Shown in pieces: positions 1 through 10,900 of a DNA stretch of 64,000 nt (its first letter is position 1; each line of letters starts with the position of its first letter). The stretch is from positions 61,621,817 to 61,685,816 of the forward strand of contig OZ024872.1 in assembly GCA_964017185.1 (NCBI GenBank), given 5' to 3'. The position numbers and the translations under genes are program-made. Origin of the DNA: Rugalucina vietnamica. Lineage: Eukaryota > Mollusca > Bivalvia > Lucinida > Lucinidae. The notes under the pieces were generated by a model. That model saw nothing but the letters and a program-made list of their open reading frames with translations. It had not been told where the DNA came from and did not search any database.

Positions 1-226
1 TCATGGTGAAGGGCTCTCAGTGCGCGTCAAGAATTCGACACCTTCTGTTACAAACGAGCCTTATCAATGACGACTCACTAATAGTTCCAAGTAACCAAAC
101 GTTCCGTAGGATTAAGATGGCAGCTGAGAAGCATCTTTTTCTATCTTAAGACACTGAAGAGCTCCTTGGCCTACCTCCTCGCACAGAAGAGCTCCTTCAG
201 TCTGGATCACTGCCTAACTAATTAAT
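1..226. other. Unassigned sequence
   Basis: No gene, repeat pairing or convincing exon recognised here. If XRN2 continues, a last exon could lie here or further left, but no candidate was compelling. Confidence 0.4.
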
Positions 227-462
227 TGAGCCTGAGCATGAGAACACCAACAATTTGGGTTCCGACCAGGTCCAACACAAACTGGGCTGTACAGTCTCAG
301 AAGATGGTTAGAGGCTGGAAATTTTGAATTTAGGAAGTAGAGGAATTGTACTATCCGGGTAGCAAAAACAAAGGCGCTGATCAGCTTCGCAGTTACTGCG
401 AAGCTGATCTGCGCCTTTGTTTTCGCTTAAGCAGATTGTTGGTTTTCCCAAGCGGCAGCTCA
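227..462 (-). mobile_element. Palindromic MITE, family A copy 1
   Basis: Ends TGAGCC and AGCTCA flanked by AATT on both sides (candidate 4-bp target duplication). It contains the family's central hairpin with arms built on CAAAGGCGCTGATCAGC and a downstream arm near 401-421. Orientation is reverse relative to most copies. Confidence 0.85.
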
Positions 463-1054
463 ATTGTGAACGTGCCAATCCATCTGCCTTGTAAATAACC
501 AGTCTTCTAATGATCAGGCTTTTAAACTCAAGAGCTTTATCAATGCGAGGAAAAAAAGAAATACTTGTACGAAGGCACACTCTGAAACTTTAGGCATCAA
601 ATTACATGTACGTCCCTGTGATTAAGACAAATCAAAGACAATTCGATTAAAGAACCCATTTTTTGAACATAAAAGCCGAATAAAATGGACAAAATATTCT
701 ATTATAGAGATCAGACAAACAAGTTTTTATTTTATTTTTTTCATACTAGACATACTAATGCTACAACTTTCAATGTATACATCTATAGGCATATGATTTC
801 TGCAAAAGGTTATCATTTTGATATGATCAAACAAATTGGTCTTCAAAGACTCTCAATCATATGTTTAAACTGGAAAATTTTCTCCACATGGAATTTTCAG
901 TGTCAATATTTTGCAAAAGAGCAAGTGATTATTCAAGTCAGTAATCAACGTGAAATTGACAACTGTTTATTTTTTTTCTGAAGAATGTTTTTGCACATTT
1001 CTGGTAGAGTTTTAGTATCTAGGACTTGGAGGGCCTATAATGAATTTCAGTTCT
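463..1054. other. Unassigned A/T-rich stretch
   Basis: A 98-codon open frame (685-981) is A/T rich with no recognisable domain and is judged chance. Nothing else seen. Confidence 0.4.
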
Positions 1055-1202
1055 TGCATTATTGGCTTGTTCCCAGCTTAGAGAAAATCAATATTGGAAA
1101 TGCAGGTAACCAAAACCACCCTGACCTTGAGGCCAGGGTGGTTTAGGTTACCTGTATTTCCAATATTGATTTTTGAAAGCTGGAAACCAGCCGATAATGC
1201 AA
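1055..1202. repeat. Foldback element B copy 1 (whole-element palindrome)
   Basis: TGCATTATTGG...CCGATAATGCA termini and an inner palindrome with arms AATCAATATTGGAAAT, GCAGGTAACC and a GGGTGGTT-type stem. The same element recurs at 62500-62659 with a different loop-proximal stem. Confidence 0.8.
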
Positions 1203-2567
1203 AAATGGTGAATACCCACAAGTTCTATTGGAAGGTTTAACTTGTCCAGCGGTTAGACAAAAACACTGACAGAATTTCAATATTACTCCTTAAACCCAAA
1301 ATTTTGCCATTGACAATTTAAGCTAAAGCCCTTGATTGATGAATAAATAGCCCTGCTAGGGAAGGTATTAAACATCAGGGAACTTAAATCTGCTTTCCCT
1401 ACAGCAGTCGCTGACGATGTTTTCGACACTTAGCTGACATAAGAAGAGGATCGGTTTACACATTTAATCACTTCCGTATTGATTAGAGACAAATTAATAG
1501 GATCTGATCAATCAATCGGACAGAAATAAACAAGACAATCAATTTTATTCTAATTGTCATCATCATAATACATGATAGTTTCATTGTTGTTCCAGATGAG
1601 CCACTTTGTGGGGTTTTGCAGTTTTGCAGAATTTCAAACCAGATTCAAAACAAACCTTGTTTTAAAGCAGCACAAACAAATATCATGTGTCATTTACAAA
1701 TAGGGGATAATGCAATGCAAAGCAGGAATAGTCAAAATCGAAGAAGGCCAAAAAGCAAATACATCAAATAAATAGGGTATCTGAAAACAATCTTGCAACA
1801 GGTCTTTATAACTCATGAGCATACTTTTAAGGTGTTAGACTGAGGTGAGGGAGAATTGCAAACAAAAATCATTTGAAAAATTGGCCAATCACTCAGAGAT
1901 GATTGAAAATGATCACCACATCATCATTCTATGCAACACTTGTGTAATGTTTCTGTTGCTATCAAGTAGCCGTCATGACCTACTTGGGTAGAGTGGGGCT
2001 TACTCTGATATTGGTCTCCAAAATCACTCCAAATCATTGATATAAATGAGATTGCTCCTACAAAAACCTGCATTGGGGATTTCCACAAAGTTGGGCAGTT
2101 TGGGCTCAAAGCCTACAGCTACTGAAGAAAGATAGAAGTCTGATTCCACAGACATTGAAACTAGAAATAATTGAAATGTAAATGTGTTTCTTAAACTGCC
2201 TTGACATGGACACTGCTTTTTTGTTTTGTTGTTCAGGTTTTGGTTTTACATAGTTATAAAAACAGTGGTTATGGTCATGCATCTACGACATGTAATCTCA
2301 TTTTTTATCATAATGTCTAGAATTTTAGCTATATCCACTTGCAACAGCAGACACCCAAACCACAATAACTCAAGAGGACCAGGGCATGTAAGGACATAGG
2401 GCATATGAGGACATGGGTGCATGTAAGGACATACAGTAATTATCCCATCTTATGGACCACCACATTCACAGATCTAACTGAATTGCTACTGCAGTGCAGA
2501 TACAATGTATTCATGCAAAGTAAGAGTCTTTTTTTCCTGAGCAAGTAGAGTCTTTTATATCTGGTCC
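1203..2567. other. Unassigned; short GGACATA-type repeat inside
   Basis: No exon recognised. Around 2380-2432 a ~20-bp unit (GCATGTAAGGACATA) occurs about three times imperfectly. Otherwise featureless. Confidence 0.4.
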
Positions 2568-2801
2568 CGAGGTTATAAAACATTTTTCATGCTCAGCTCA
2601 GCTGAGACTACAATTTATCCTGCTAATAAATGTTAAAATGCCGACAAGTGTTGGCATTTTAACATTTATGAGCAGGATAAATTACTAGTTTTAGGGTTTT
2701 GAACCTGAATTTTCCACTAATTTTGACAATTTCAAAATTTATGAGCAGGTGAAATTTCATGCTCAGATGAGCTGAGCTTGAAAAAAAGTTTTATAAGCTC
2801 A
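2568..2801. repeat. Nested foldback element
   Basis: Outer inverted repeat GAGGTTATAAAAC (2568) pairs with GTTTTATAAGCTC near 2790; CATGCTCAG is inverted between ~2588 and ~2760. An inner near-perfect hairpin (about 2611-2684) has arms AATTTATCCTGCT and AATGTTAAAATGCC. Superfamily not assigned. Confidence 0.75.
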
Positions 2802-3534
2802 AGGCCTGATTTCTGGAAACGTATACAATGTGCCACTGCAGTTCAAGCATTGGGTGACTCTCAATCCTAGTGAGCTCAAAAGCAGAGGAAACCCATGAAC
2901 TTGAAGGTTCTCCAAATAGACAAAGCCAGCCCAGGTTTATCGTTGGTGTAAGTGCCAACAAGCACAACCACAAAGCCTTTGTATAATGACAGCCTTGACT
3001 TTCCTGGTGATTTTGACATGTTATTAATTATGTTGTTTATGGTATACACCCGTTCAAGGCCTATGTTAAAATAAGGGTCTCGCAAGTAAGGCACTTGCCA
3101 GCAGCCCCTCATTACAAGGGTCAACATTGAGTCGAAAGACAAACTGAAGTATTACTCAAGATATGCTGAAGACACTATGCTTATTCTAGTAGTTTTTATC
3201 ATTCAATTCAAATCCAACTTGTCGCCAAAGCAGTCATTCACATATGCTTTCACATATGCATGTATCAACATTACAAACCTATATAGGTATAAAGGTCTCT
3301 TATCCGAAAATTGAGATAATTGAACACAAAATATAAATGTATGCAGTCATTTCAGGTTTCAAACCCCTACATTTTGAGGTGTGCAAAGGCGGTCAGACTC
3401 TATGAGCAAGACACATTAACTTCCAATAGTACAACAGTTCAAGTTCATAATTACGAGCCTCACTATAGTGCAGTTTTCAATTTAACACGGCCATGTCATG
3501 GCTCCCAAAATGATTATTTTGCTATATGTCTACT
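2802..3534. other. Unassigned stretch
   Basis: Two overlapping antisense open frames (2791-3142) show no family hallmark. No splice-bounded homology recognised. Confidence 0.35.
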
Positions 3535-3624
3535 GTACATAACCTCATTATAACACAGTTGTGCTTATAACACAACCTGTTTCCAAGGACCCCAAATATA
3601 GTGTTATAATGAGGTTGGCCTGTA
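3535..3624. mobile_element. Short pogo/Tc1-type MITE
   Basis: About 90 bp with inverted ends: AACCTCATTATAACAC on the left pairs with GTGTTATAATGAGGTT on the right, bounded by TACA/TGTA. Long-form relatives with ATAAC-type TIRs are usually pogo/Tigger-like. Confidence 0.65.
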
Positions 3625-3797
3625 CTAGTTAATACAAAGGAAGCATTGGCTCTGTCCTGATAAGACTGAAAAATTGTCGACTGGGACATTAAACCACATA
3701 ACAAGCAAACAAACACAATCAACCCTACACTTGATTTGGCAAGTTTCTTGTTATCAATGTGCATGCAAAAATTTCATTCACAAAATCTTATCACATA

Positions 3798-3965
3798 TGA
3801 GTCGCCCCATGGGAAAACCATTGTTTTCGCTACTCGGATAGTACAATTCCTCTTCTACTTAAATCCGAAATTTCAAGCTTCTAGCTCTTTTCTGTGCTTG
3901 TACAGGCCGGTTTGTGTTGGACCTGTTCGGAAACCACATTGTTGGTTTTCCCACGAGGCGGCTCA
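3798..3965 (+). mobile_element. MITE family A copy 2, deletion derivative lacking the hairpin core
   Basis: Both TIRs (TGAGTCGCCCCATGGGAAAA and the GGCGGCTCA end) and ATAT flanks are intact, but the copy is 168 bp: the central palindrome is missing, joining the left TIR directly to TTGTTTTCGCTACTCGG. Confidence 0.85.
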
Positions 3966-4097
3966 TATTTTATCATAACAATGAAGTGGAAAGTCTTGAG
4001 ACTGGAGTCTGACTATTATCAAAGTTGTGCGTGTGACTCAAGTATACTTAAAAACTCTCAAAAACTTACAATCTAGAGATGAAAAACTTGTTCAAAA

Positions 4098-4335
4098 TCA
4101 GCCACCGCATAAGAAATCAAACAACATGCATAGGCGAAAACATAGACGCAGAACAGTTGTGCAGTAACCGTACAGCAGATCAGCACTTTTGTTTTAGCTA
4201 CACCGATAGTACAATTCCTCTTCTACTTAAATCCAAACTTTCAAACTTTTTTTGATATTTCCTGTGACTGTGCATGACCGTTTGTGTCCCACCTGATCGG
4301 AAACCCCGAAGACGGTTTTCTCATTATGCAGATCA
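4098..4335 (+). mobile_element. MITE family A copy 3, diverged
   Basis: Same order of blocks as other copies (central hairpin near 4140-4195, TAGTACAATTCCTCTTCTAC, then the right end), but termini and hairpin arms carry many substitutions. Confidence 0.75.
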
Positions 4336-4448
4336 AAAGTCACCTATGACTGACATAAGTAAAGATATGATTACACAAGAGTGCCATAGTGTTATTAAGA
4401 GGCCTATTGGACCATGACCACAGACAGATGACTTGAATACTTCACCTG

Positions 4449-4834
4449 ACAAATTCACTGGGTGCTTCCTTGGTCCCGATATAAAAAGGTTTTGTTTGAC
4501 TTTTTGGTAACGGATTTTGTTCTACTTTTTAACACAGTAAATCTTCACAAAACAGAGTCGACAATAACATAAATTGCTTGATTTATATCACTTGTTAACG
4601 AATCAAATTAAATGTTACTATAAAATTGCATTCAAAGCACTATATTAGGACTTGAAATTCTTTCAGTGATGTCATAAATTAGAATCAAATCAAATCTTTG
4701 ACCAAATTCTAGGAATTATTGTAGAAAAAAATCTGGTACATGAATCAAACAAAACCGAATCCTATCGGGACCTATAGTTAAAATCATACAAAACCTTTTT
4801 ATATCGGGACGAAGGAAGCACCCAGTGAATTTGT
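4449..4834. mobile_element. MITE with ~47-bp terminal inverted repeats
   Basis: Left end ACAAATTCACTGGGTGCTTC and TATAAAAAGGTTTTGT are mirrored by ACAAAACCTTTTTATATC and GAAGCACCCAGTGAATTTGT at the right, near-perfect over ~47 bp. No coding content. Confidence 0.85.
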
Positions 4835-5098
4835 ATTAACTTCAAAGTACTCTTGCACTCTATTGGCACCCTATTCGCACATTTTAAGACCATTTAAAGC
4901 CCTTCTAAGCAGCATTCAAATACTCTAAGACTTTTCAAACATTTTGTAGTACACAAGGTCACAATAGAGCTTGAAAATGTATCTTGAATAACTGTCATCA
5001 GTGACACAAGTAGTTTCACTATAGGTAATTTTAAGTTATTCAATTTTTGCCATGCTCCTATTCCCACTTTTAATTTTGTTTATAATCATGTTTTATGC

Positions 5099-5324
5099 CT
5101 GGTTTCCACAGACAATGTTTCTTTGACGAAGATTATTTGTCACAGAAACTTTGGAAATGCGTTTACTTTCACACACAACAAAGAATACTTAAATTACTTA
5201 CTTCGCTCACATTTGTCACAGATATTATTTGAAAATGAAATTTCGCCACAGAATTGACTTGTCATGAGCATATTTTTCTGCGACAAACCTACTTTGTCAA
5301 AGAAAAATTGTCCCTGGAAACCAG
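5099..5324. mobile_element. MITE with CTGGTTTCC ends
   Basis: CTGGTTTCCACAGACAATG...TTCTTTGACGAAG at the left pairs imperfectly with CTTTGTCAAAGAA...CCCTGGAAACCAG at the right (arms ~33 bp). No coding content. Confidence 0.7.
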
Positions 5325-5359
5325 ATCTTAATTATCATCAGCAAACAAAAGTTAGCAAA

Positions 5360-6889
5360 ACCAGAGGACCAATGGTCCTGTAAACGCTCACCTGAGACCT
5401 GAGATATATACCAATAAACTTGTTTGACTAGAATGGTATTATGTATATATCCCCAGGTCAGAGTCAGAGCAACCTCTGGAGTCAATTTCTTTTTTAAATC
5501 ATAAAGATTCAGTCCATTTGCCAATTTACTGCAAGTTTTGCCCTTCAAATGACATTTTTTCCTGTTTTTTCCATTCAAATGCATGGGCGGCCTAAGTTGA
5601 CCATGCCGTAAAAAGGTCAAGGTCATCCCAAGGTCATGATTTATACAAACTTTGTAGAGCTTCATTGCCTGATGCTTCATGCCAAGTATCAAAATCATAG
5701 GCCTTCTGGTTTTGGAGAAGATTTTTAAAGATTTTTGCTATTTACAGCCATGGCGGCCATCTTAGTCATGTGATCTTGACCATATATACAAACTTTCATT
5801 CACTCTTCCTCAGAATGCTCCACATAAAGTTTGGCTTTGATTGGCCAAGCGGTTTCAGAGAAGAAGATGTTTGAATATCATGGTAATACACAAGTATATA
5901 GCCCCGGGACAGGGGCAGACAACCCTCTGAGCCCAAAATATTTTCATAAACATGAATATTTTGTCCATTTGTTCATTCCTAGCAAGTTTTTTGCCATTTA
6001 ATGACATTTTCCTGTTTTTTCCATTCAAATGCATGGGCGGCCTAAGTTGACCTTGCTGTAAAAAAGGTCAAGGTCATCCCAAGGTCATGATTTATACAAA
6101 CTTTGTAGAGCTTCATTGCCTGATGCTTCATGCCAAGTATCAAAATCATAGGCCTTCTGATTTTGGAGAAGAAGATTTTTAAAGATTTTTGCTATTTACA
6201 GCCATGGTGGCCATCTTAGTCATGTGACCTTGACCATATATACAAACTTTCATTCACTCTTCCTCAGAATGCTCCACATAAAGTTTGGCTTTGATTGGCC
6301 AAGCGGTTTCAGAGAAGAAGATGTTTGAATATCATGGTAATACACAAGTATATAGCCCCGGGACAGGGGCAGACAACCCTCTGAGCCCAAAATATTTTCA
6401 TAAACATGAATATTTTGTCCATTTGTTCATTCCTAGCAAGTTTTTTGCCATTTAATGACATTTTCCTGTTTTTTCCATTCAAGTGCATGGGCGGCCTAAG
6501 TTGACCTTGCTGTAAAAAAGGTCAAGGTCATCCCAAGGTCATGATTTATACAAACTTTGTAGAGCTTCATTGCCTGATGCTTCATGCTAAGTTTCAAAAT
6601 CATAGGCCTTCTGGTTCTGGAGAAGAAGATTTTTAAAGGTTTTGGCTATTTATAGCCATGGCGGCCATCTTGGTCATGTGACCAGGACCATTTATACAAA
6701 CTTTCGTTCCCCCTTCCTAAGGATGCTCCATGTGAAGTTTGGCTTTGATTGGCCAGGTGGTTTCAGAGGAGAAGATCTTTGAAATTGTGAACGACGGACG
6801 ACGGACGACGGACGACGACGGACGACGACGGACGCCGGAGCATGGGTATACTATAAGCTCACCTATGAGCCTTCGGCTCAGGTGAGCTA
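5360..6889 (+). mobile_element. HINE-like element, family 6 copy 1
   Basis: Starts ACCAGAGGACC with a hairpin (AGGACCAATGGTCCT), then subterminal CTCACCTGAG. The body has ~460-bp tandem units with GGTCAAGGTCATCCCAAGG and CCATGGCGGCCATCTT. Near the right end are a (GACGACG)n minisatellite, TATAAGCTCACC, a hairpin GAGCCTTCGGCTC and the partner CTCAGGTGAGCTA. This matches the layout of non-autonomous Helentron derivatives. Confidence 0.8.
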
Positions 6890-7037
6890 AAAAGTTAGGA
6901 ACTTTATGCTTAATCCAGTGCTTTACATCCATGGTCAGCAGTGATGGTCATATCGGGACTCTCCTCAATACACTGTACCTGGACAAGACTTCTGAACCAG
7001 TACTAAGAGCACATTTCATTCACCACTAATTGACAAA

Positions 7038-7273
7038 TGAGCCGCCTCGTGGGAAAACCAACAATCTGCATATGCGAAAACAAAGGCACAGATCAGCTTC
7101 GCGGTAACCGCGAAGCTGATCAGCGCCTTTGTTTTCGCTACTCGGATAGTACATATCCTCTTCTACTTAAATCCGAAATTTCAAGCTTCTAGCTCTTTTC
7201 TGTGACTGTACAGGTCTGTTTGTGTCAGACCTGTTCGGAAACCACATTGTTGGTTTTCCCACGAGGTGGCTCA
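7038..7273 (+). mobile_element. MITE family A copy 4 (good consensus)
   Basis: 236 bp, TGAGCCGCCTCGTGGGAAAA to GGTGGCTCA, flanked by AAAT on both sides. Central hairpin arms CAGATCAGCTTCGCGG / CCGCGAAGCTGATCAG with a 2-base centre. No protein-coding role inferred, although the palindrome stays open in several frames. Confidence 0.92.
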
Positions 7274-7409
7274 AATTACAATAGTAACATTTTCACTTCA
7301 AAATCTTAAATAAAAGGAATGTTTTTTGTTTGTTTGTTATGTGGTTTAATATCCTAGTCAAAAAATTTTCAGTCAAGAAAGGATGGAGAAATATCTCTCT
7401 TGTTATTAA

Positions 7410-7530
7410 CCAGTACGCTGGAGATAATTTGCCTCTCTATATGGACACAACCCAAAGTGTGACCCCCTCCCCAATCTCTTGATCCGAAGTCTAACACTAA
7501 CCACTAGGCCACCACACTCTCCTGAATGAC
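7410..7530 (-). repeat. tRNA-derived SINE head
   Basis: The reverse strand reads GGAGAGTGTGGTGGCCTAGTGGTTAGTG..., with an A-box-like TGGCCTAGTGG; the B box is degenerate. Interpreted as a SINE, not a functional tRNA. Confidence 0.6.
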
Positions 7531-7679
7531 AGAAATGTGCCTGACATGGGGATTGATTAAGGGTCCACTTTAATGAGTTGGATATGATCCCAACTGACCA
7601 AGTATGACTTATTATGGTAGATGGCATGTATGTTGTAATTACTACATGGACCTAACTTTATGAAATTATACAAGCCATA

Positions 7680-7906
7680 TCATGAGAAAACCAGATTTTT
7701 GCCTGTACAAAAACAGAGACAAAGATCAGCTGTGCATTAGTTACTGCACAGCTGATCTGCACCTTTGTTTTTGCCTCTCAGATAGTAAATCCTTTTTCTT
7801 CTTAAATCAGAATCGGACATTTCAAGCTTCTAGCCATCTTCTGTGATTGCACAGCCAAATTTTTGTCTGACCTTGTCGGAGACCCTGAATACTTGATTCC
7901 TCATAA
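7680..7906 (+). mobile_element. MITE family A copy 5, diverged termini
   Basis: Internal blocks and a central hairpin (GATCAGCTGTGCA / TGCACAGCTGATC) are clear; TIRs are degraded. It lies 44 nt into the intron downstream of XRN2 visible exon 28. Confidence 0.75.
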
Positions 7907-7949
7907 CACACCACCACCAACTACAGGCTACTACGACTACAGTTCCTAC

Positions 7950-7996
7950 CTTGGTTTCCACCTCCCCCTCCTCCTCCACTGTAACCTAGCCCACTC
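7950..7996 (-). CDS. XRN2: XRN2 visible exon 28 (Gly-rich tail), probable
   Basis: 47 nt between CCTGTTTCAG and GTAGGA, encoding [15 protein letters not shown] after completing the Arg codon left open by exon 27. Evidence is the exact phase match, good splice sites and a Gly-rich composition as expected for the XRN2 tail. It is 6.1 kb downstream of exon 27, so it could be a chance match. It ends on an open codon, so at least one more exon is expected to the left; I did not find it. Confidence 0.62.
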
Positions 7997-10900
7997 CTGA
8001 AACAGGTACAGCTTGGTTTAAACGAGGTAATTAAATGGAACCTTTGACCTGTTTTTGGGCACACAATACTTTCTGATTTTAATAGAGATTCCAATCAGAG
8101 AATGATGCACTGTTTAACATGAAACTGACATAACAGGGGAGTCAACAATGCACTGCATGCACTAGTAGCCTAGGTGAGCTGATCCACTATGGCATCTGCC
8201 AAGTCTATTTGTGCTTCAATGTCCACATATTAAGGTCAGGGTGTTGTAAAACGTCGTTATGCAGCGTTATGTGCGACCAAACACCAAAACACAGAAAATG
8301 AGAATTTTTGCCATAATAGGCATTTATTGTAATTCTTGCGTCAGTCACACATTGAGATGCAACGCGTGTTCGCGCCACGACATTATGTTATGTCGCGGAA
8401 AATACCAAAAACGCACTACCATACATAGCAAAACCTCAAATAGCACGAAAACGAGCATGGTTGTCAAGGACTTTTTTTCAAGCAACCTGTTCCAAAGTGA
8501 TTCACGCAGATAATATCAGTTTTTTTTTTAAAAATCATCGTGGAATTTAGTAGAAAAATATGTTTATATGCGAAATCCGACATCTATTTCCATTTTCCCC
8601 ATTGAGTTCAATGGCAAAAATGGTGTTTTTGGATTGCCTGTAGCTCAAAAACTAATCCGGTAGTCAAGGAATAGTTTTGTATATTCCGATGGGGGAGCGT
8701 TTAACACATCGATATGCAAAAAATTTAAAAAATCCATCGTCGGCGTTTTTTACAACACCCTGACCTTAAGCTCAAAGTAATGATTTAGTCTAGCCAGCAT
8801 ACCAATGTGGGATAGATGTACCTGGGTATGGTAGACGAACAAATGTGAAACTGAGTACAACACAGCCCTGATATTCCGGTCTAAGTAATGATTTTGCATA
8901 TGCTTAAGCACTGTTCTCATGGTGTTGTTAAGTTACCTGGTTCACCCCAGTTTGTTAAACCGTGGTAAATTGGGATAGACCTGTAGGCTACCATGAACAT
9001 CCATGGCAAGCCAGGACAAACCATGGTAAACCACCTGGCCTCCCCTGTTGTAAAATCTCTGTATTTAAATGTTTAATACCACCGGGACACACTGGAAGAA
9101 GAGATATCAAAACCCGGGTAGAACCAGGGTGACAATGGGACAAACCATTAAACCACCAAGGCTCTACCATGATAAACTGTGATGATCAGGCATAAACCAT
9201 AAGTATGACATTGGGCTATTCCAGCACAAACCCAGGATTCACTTGGACTCCACCATGATATCCCAGGCCTAAAAGGTTGGCCATGTTGAACCAATGTGTT
9301 TGGCGTGATAGCATCCTGGCTCACCCCAGTATGGCCAGGGCTCCTATTTTTGTTTTCAATACCAAGAAACAACAGGACATAACCGGCAGTCAACGGCACA
9401 CATCAGAAGACAATCAGATTATCATTGGGCTTTAGCAGGGTAAAATAGGGGCCAACCGGCCTGTACCATGATTACACCATGGTAGAACTGGGAAACAGAC
9501 TGTGAGAACAGCATCATTGTTTTAGGAAAAGTTCCCTGGTTTATCACAGTACCGGGTATACAGGCTTGTCTTCACCACGACAAACCAGATTAAAAATGGG
9601 GCAGTGAGAACGGGGCTTTCGACTGACATGCAATTTTTAATGTGCACTTATTTATTTTTGCTGGTTGAAACATGGCTCAAATATGCATACAACAAGAATC
9701 CAGTTCGGTTTAACCCAGTTTATACTAAGCATAAAGCTATCCTTTCAATTAAGTGGTTAGCTACAGCTGATTATCATATGATTAAAGGGACACAACTCCC
9801 ACAGATGCTTTTAAAAATGCCACTAAAGGTAAATGGTGCTGATTGTAGTTGCCTCTTAATCTTCAAAAATTTCTACATTTCAGGAAGATAGCATACTTAG
9901 CATCCTGGATAACATATTTAGCATGAATGCCAGTCTTCCATAGGGACCTTCAGTGCATACAGACATTAATTATTATTGGACTTCATTCAGACAAACGTTT
10001 ATTCATTTTTTGCTAGACATGCAAGGTTAGTGGAAAAGAGAAGCCAGTGTTTGCCTTAAAATGCTGAGCACCAAGCAAGGTAGCCACTGGTACCACTTTT
10101 AATGTCTTTGGTATAACGTGGCCCAGGATCGAACCCAGGACCTCCCGCTTCCAAAGCGGGCACTCTAATCATAACACTAACGTGACTGGTTGACTGAGAA
10201 ACAAAGATGTTTGTGTAAACAAGTCCTGATCTGATGTGAACTACGTCAAATTTTAAATGCAGGTATCTTAAAACCAAAAGAGGCGGCTTTATATCAAGAA
10301 GCATTAATTTTTGGAGTATATCAAAGTAATAAAGAAATAATAACTAGAATTGTCAGAGGATCTGACTATAGCCCCGCTTCTGAGCTTTTTGCTAGGGTGA
10401 GACAAACAATGACGGGCAACAATGCCAAGTTAGATACATTTGCTATATTCTGACGTTAATCAAGGGTTGTTACTCCATCAAAATTTTGCGAAAAATGACA
10501 GGCAACAATGCCAAGCTAGATCATGTAAATGTTGATGTGCATATATAATTTGGGCAGATTCTATCAATTTGTTCTCGAGATATTGAGCGGAAATGAAATT
10601 CTGACTTCAATCAAGGGCCATAACTGCGTCAAATTTTGCGAAATATGATGGGCAACAATCCCAAGCTAGATCTTAACAATGTTGATGTGCATATAAATTT
10701 GGTCAGATTCTGTCAATTTGTTCTCGAATTATTGAGCGGAAACGAAATTCTGCCGTCAATCAAGGGCCGTAACTCCGTCAAAATGATATGAAAAATGACA
10801 GGCAACAATCCCAAGCTAGATCTTGTCAATGTTAATGTGCATACAAAATTTGGTCAGATTCTGTCAAACGGCTCTCAAGATATTGAGCGGAAACGAAATT

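Noticed and set aside
2791-3142. Two overlapping antisense frames that might be an exon
   Set aside because: No family motif beyond a few residues and no matching splice-bounded block.
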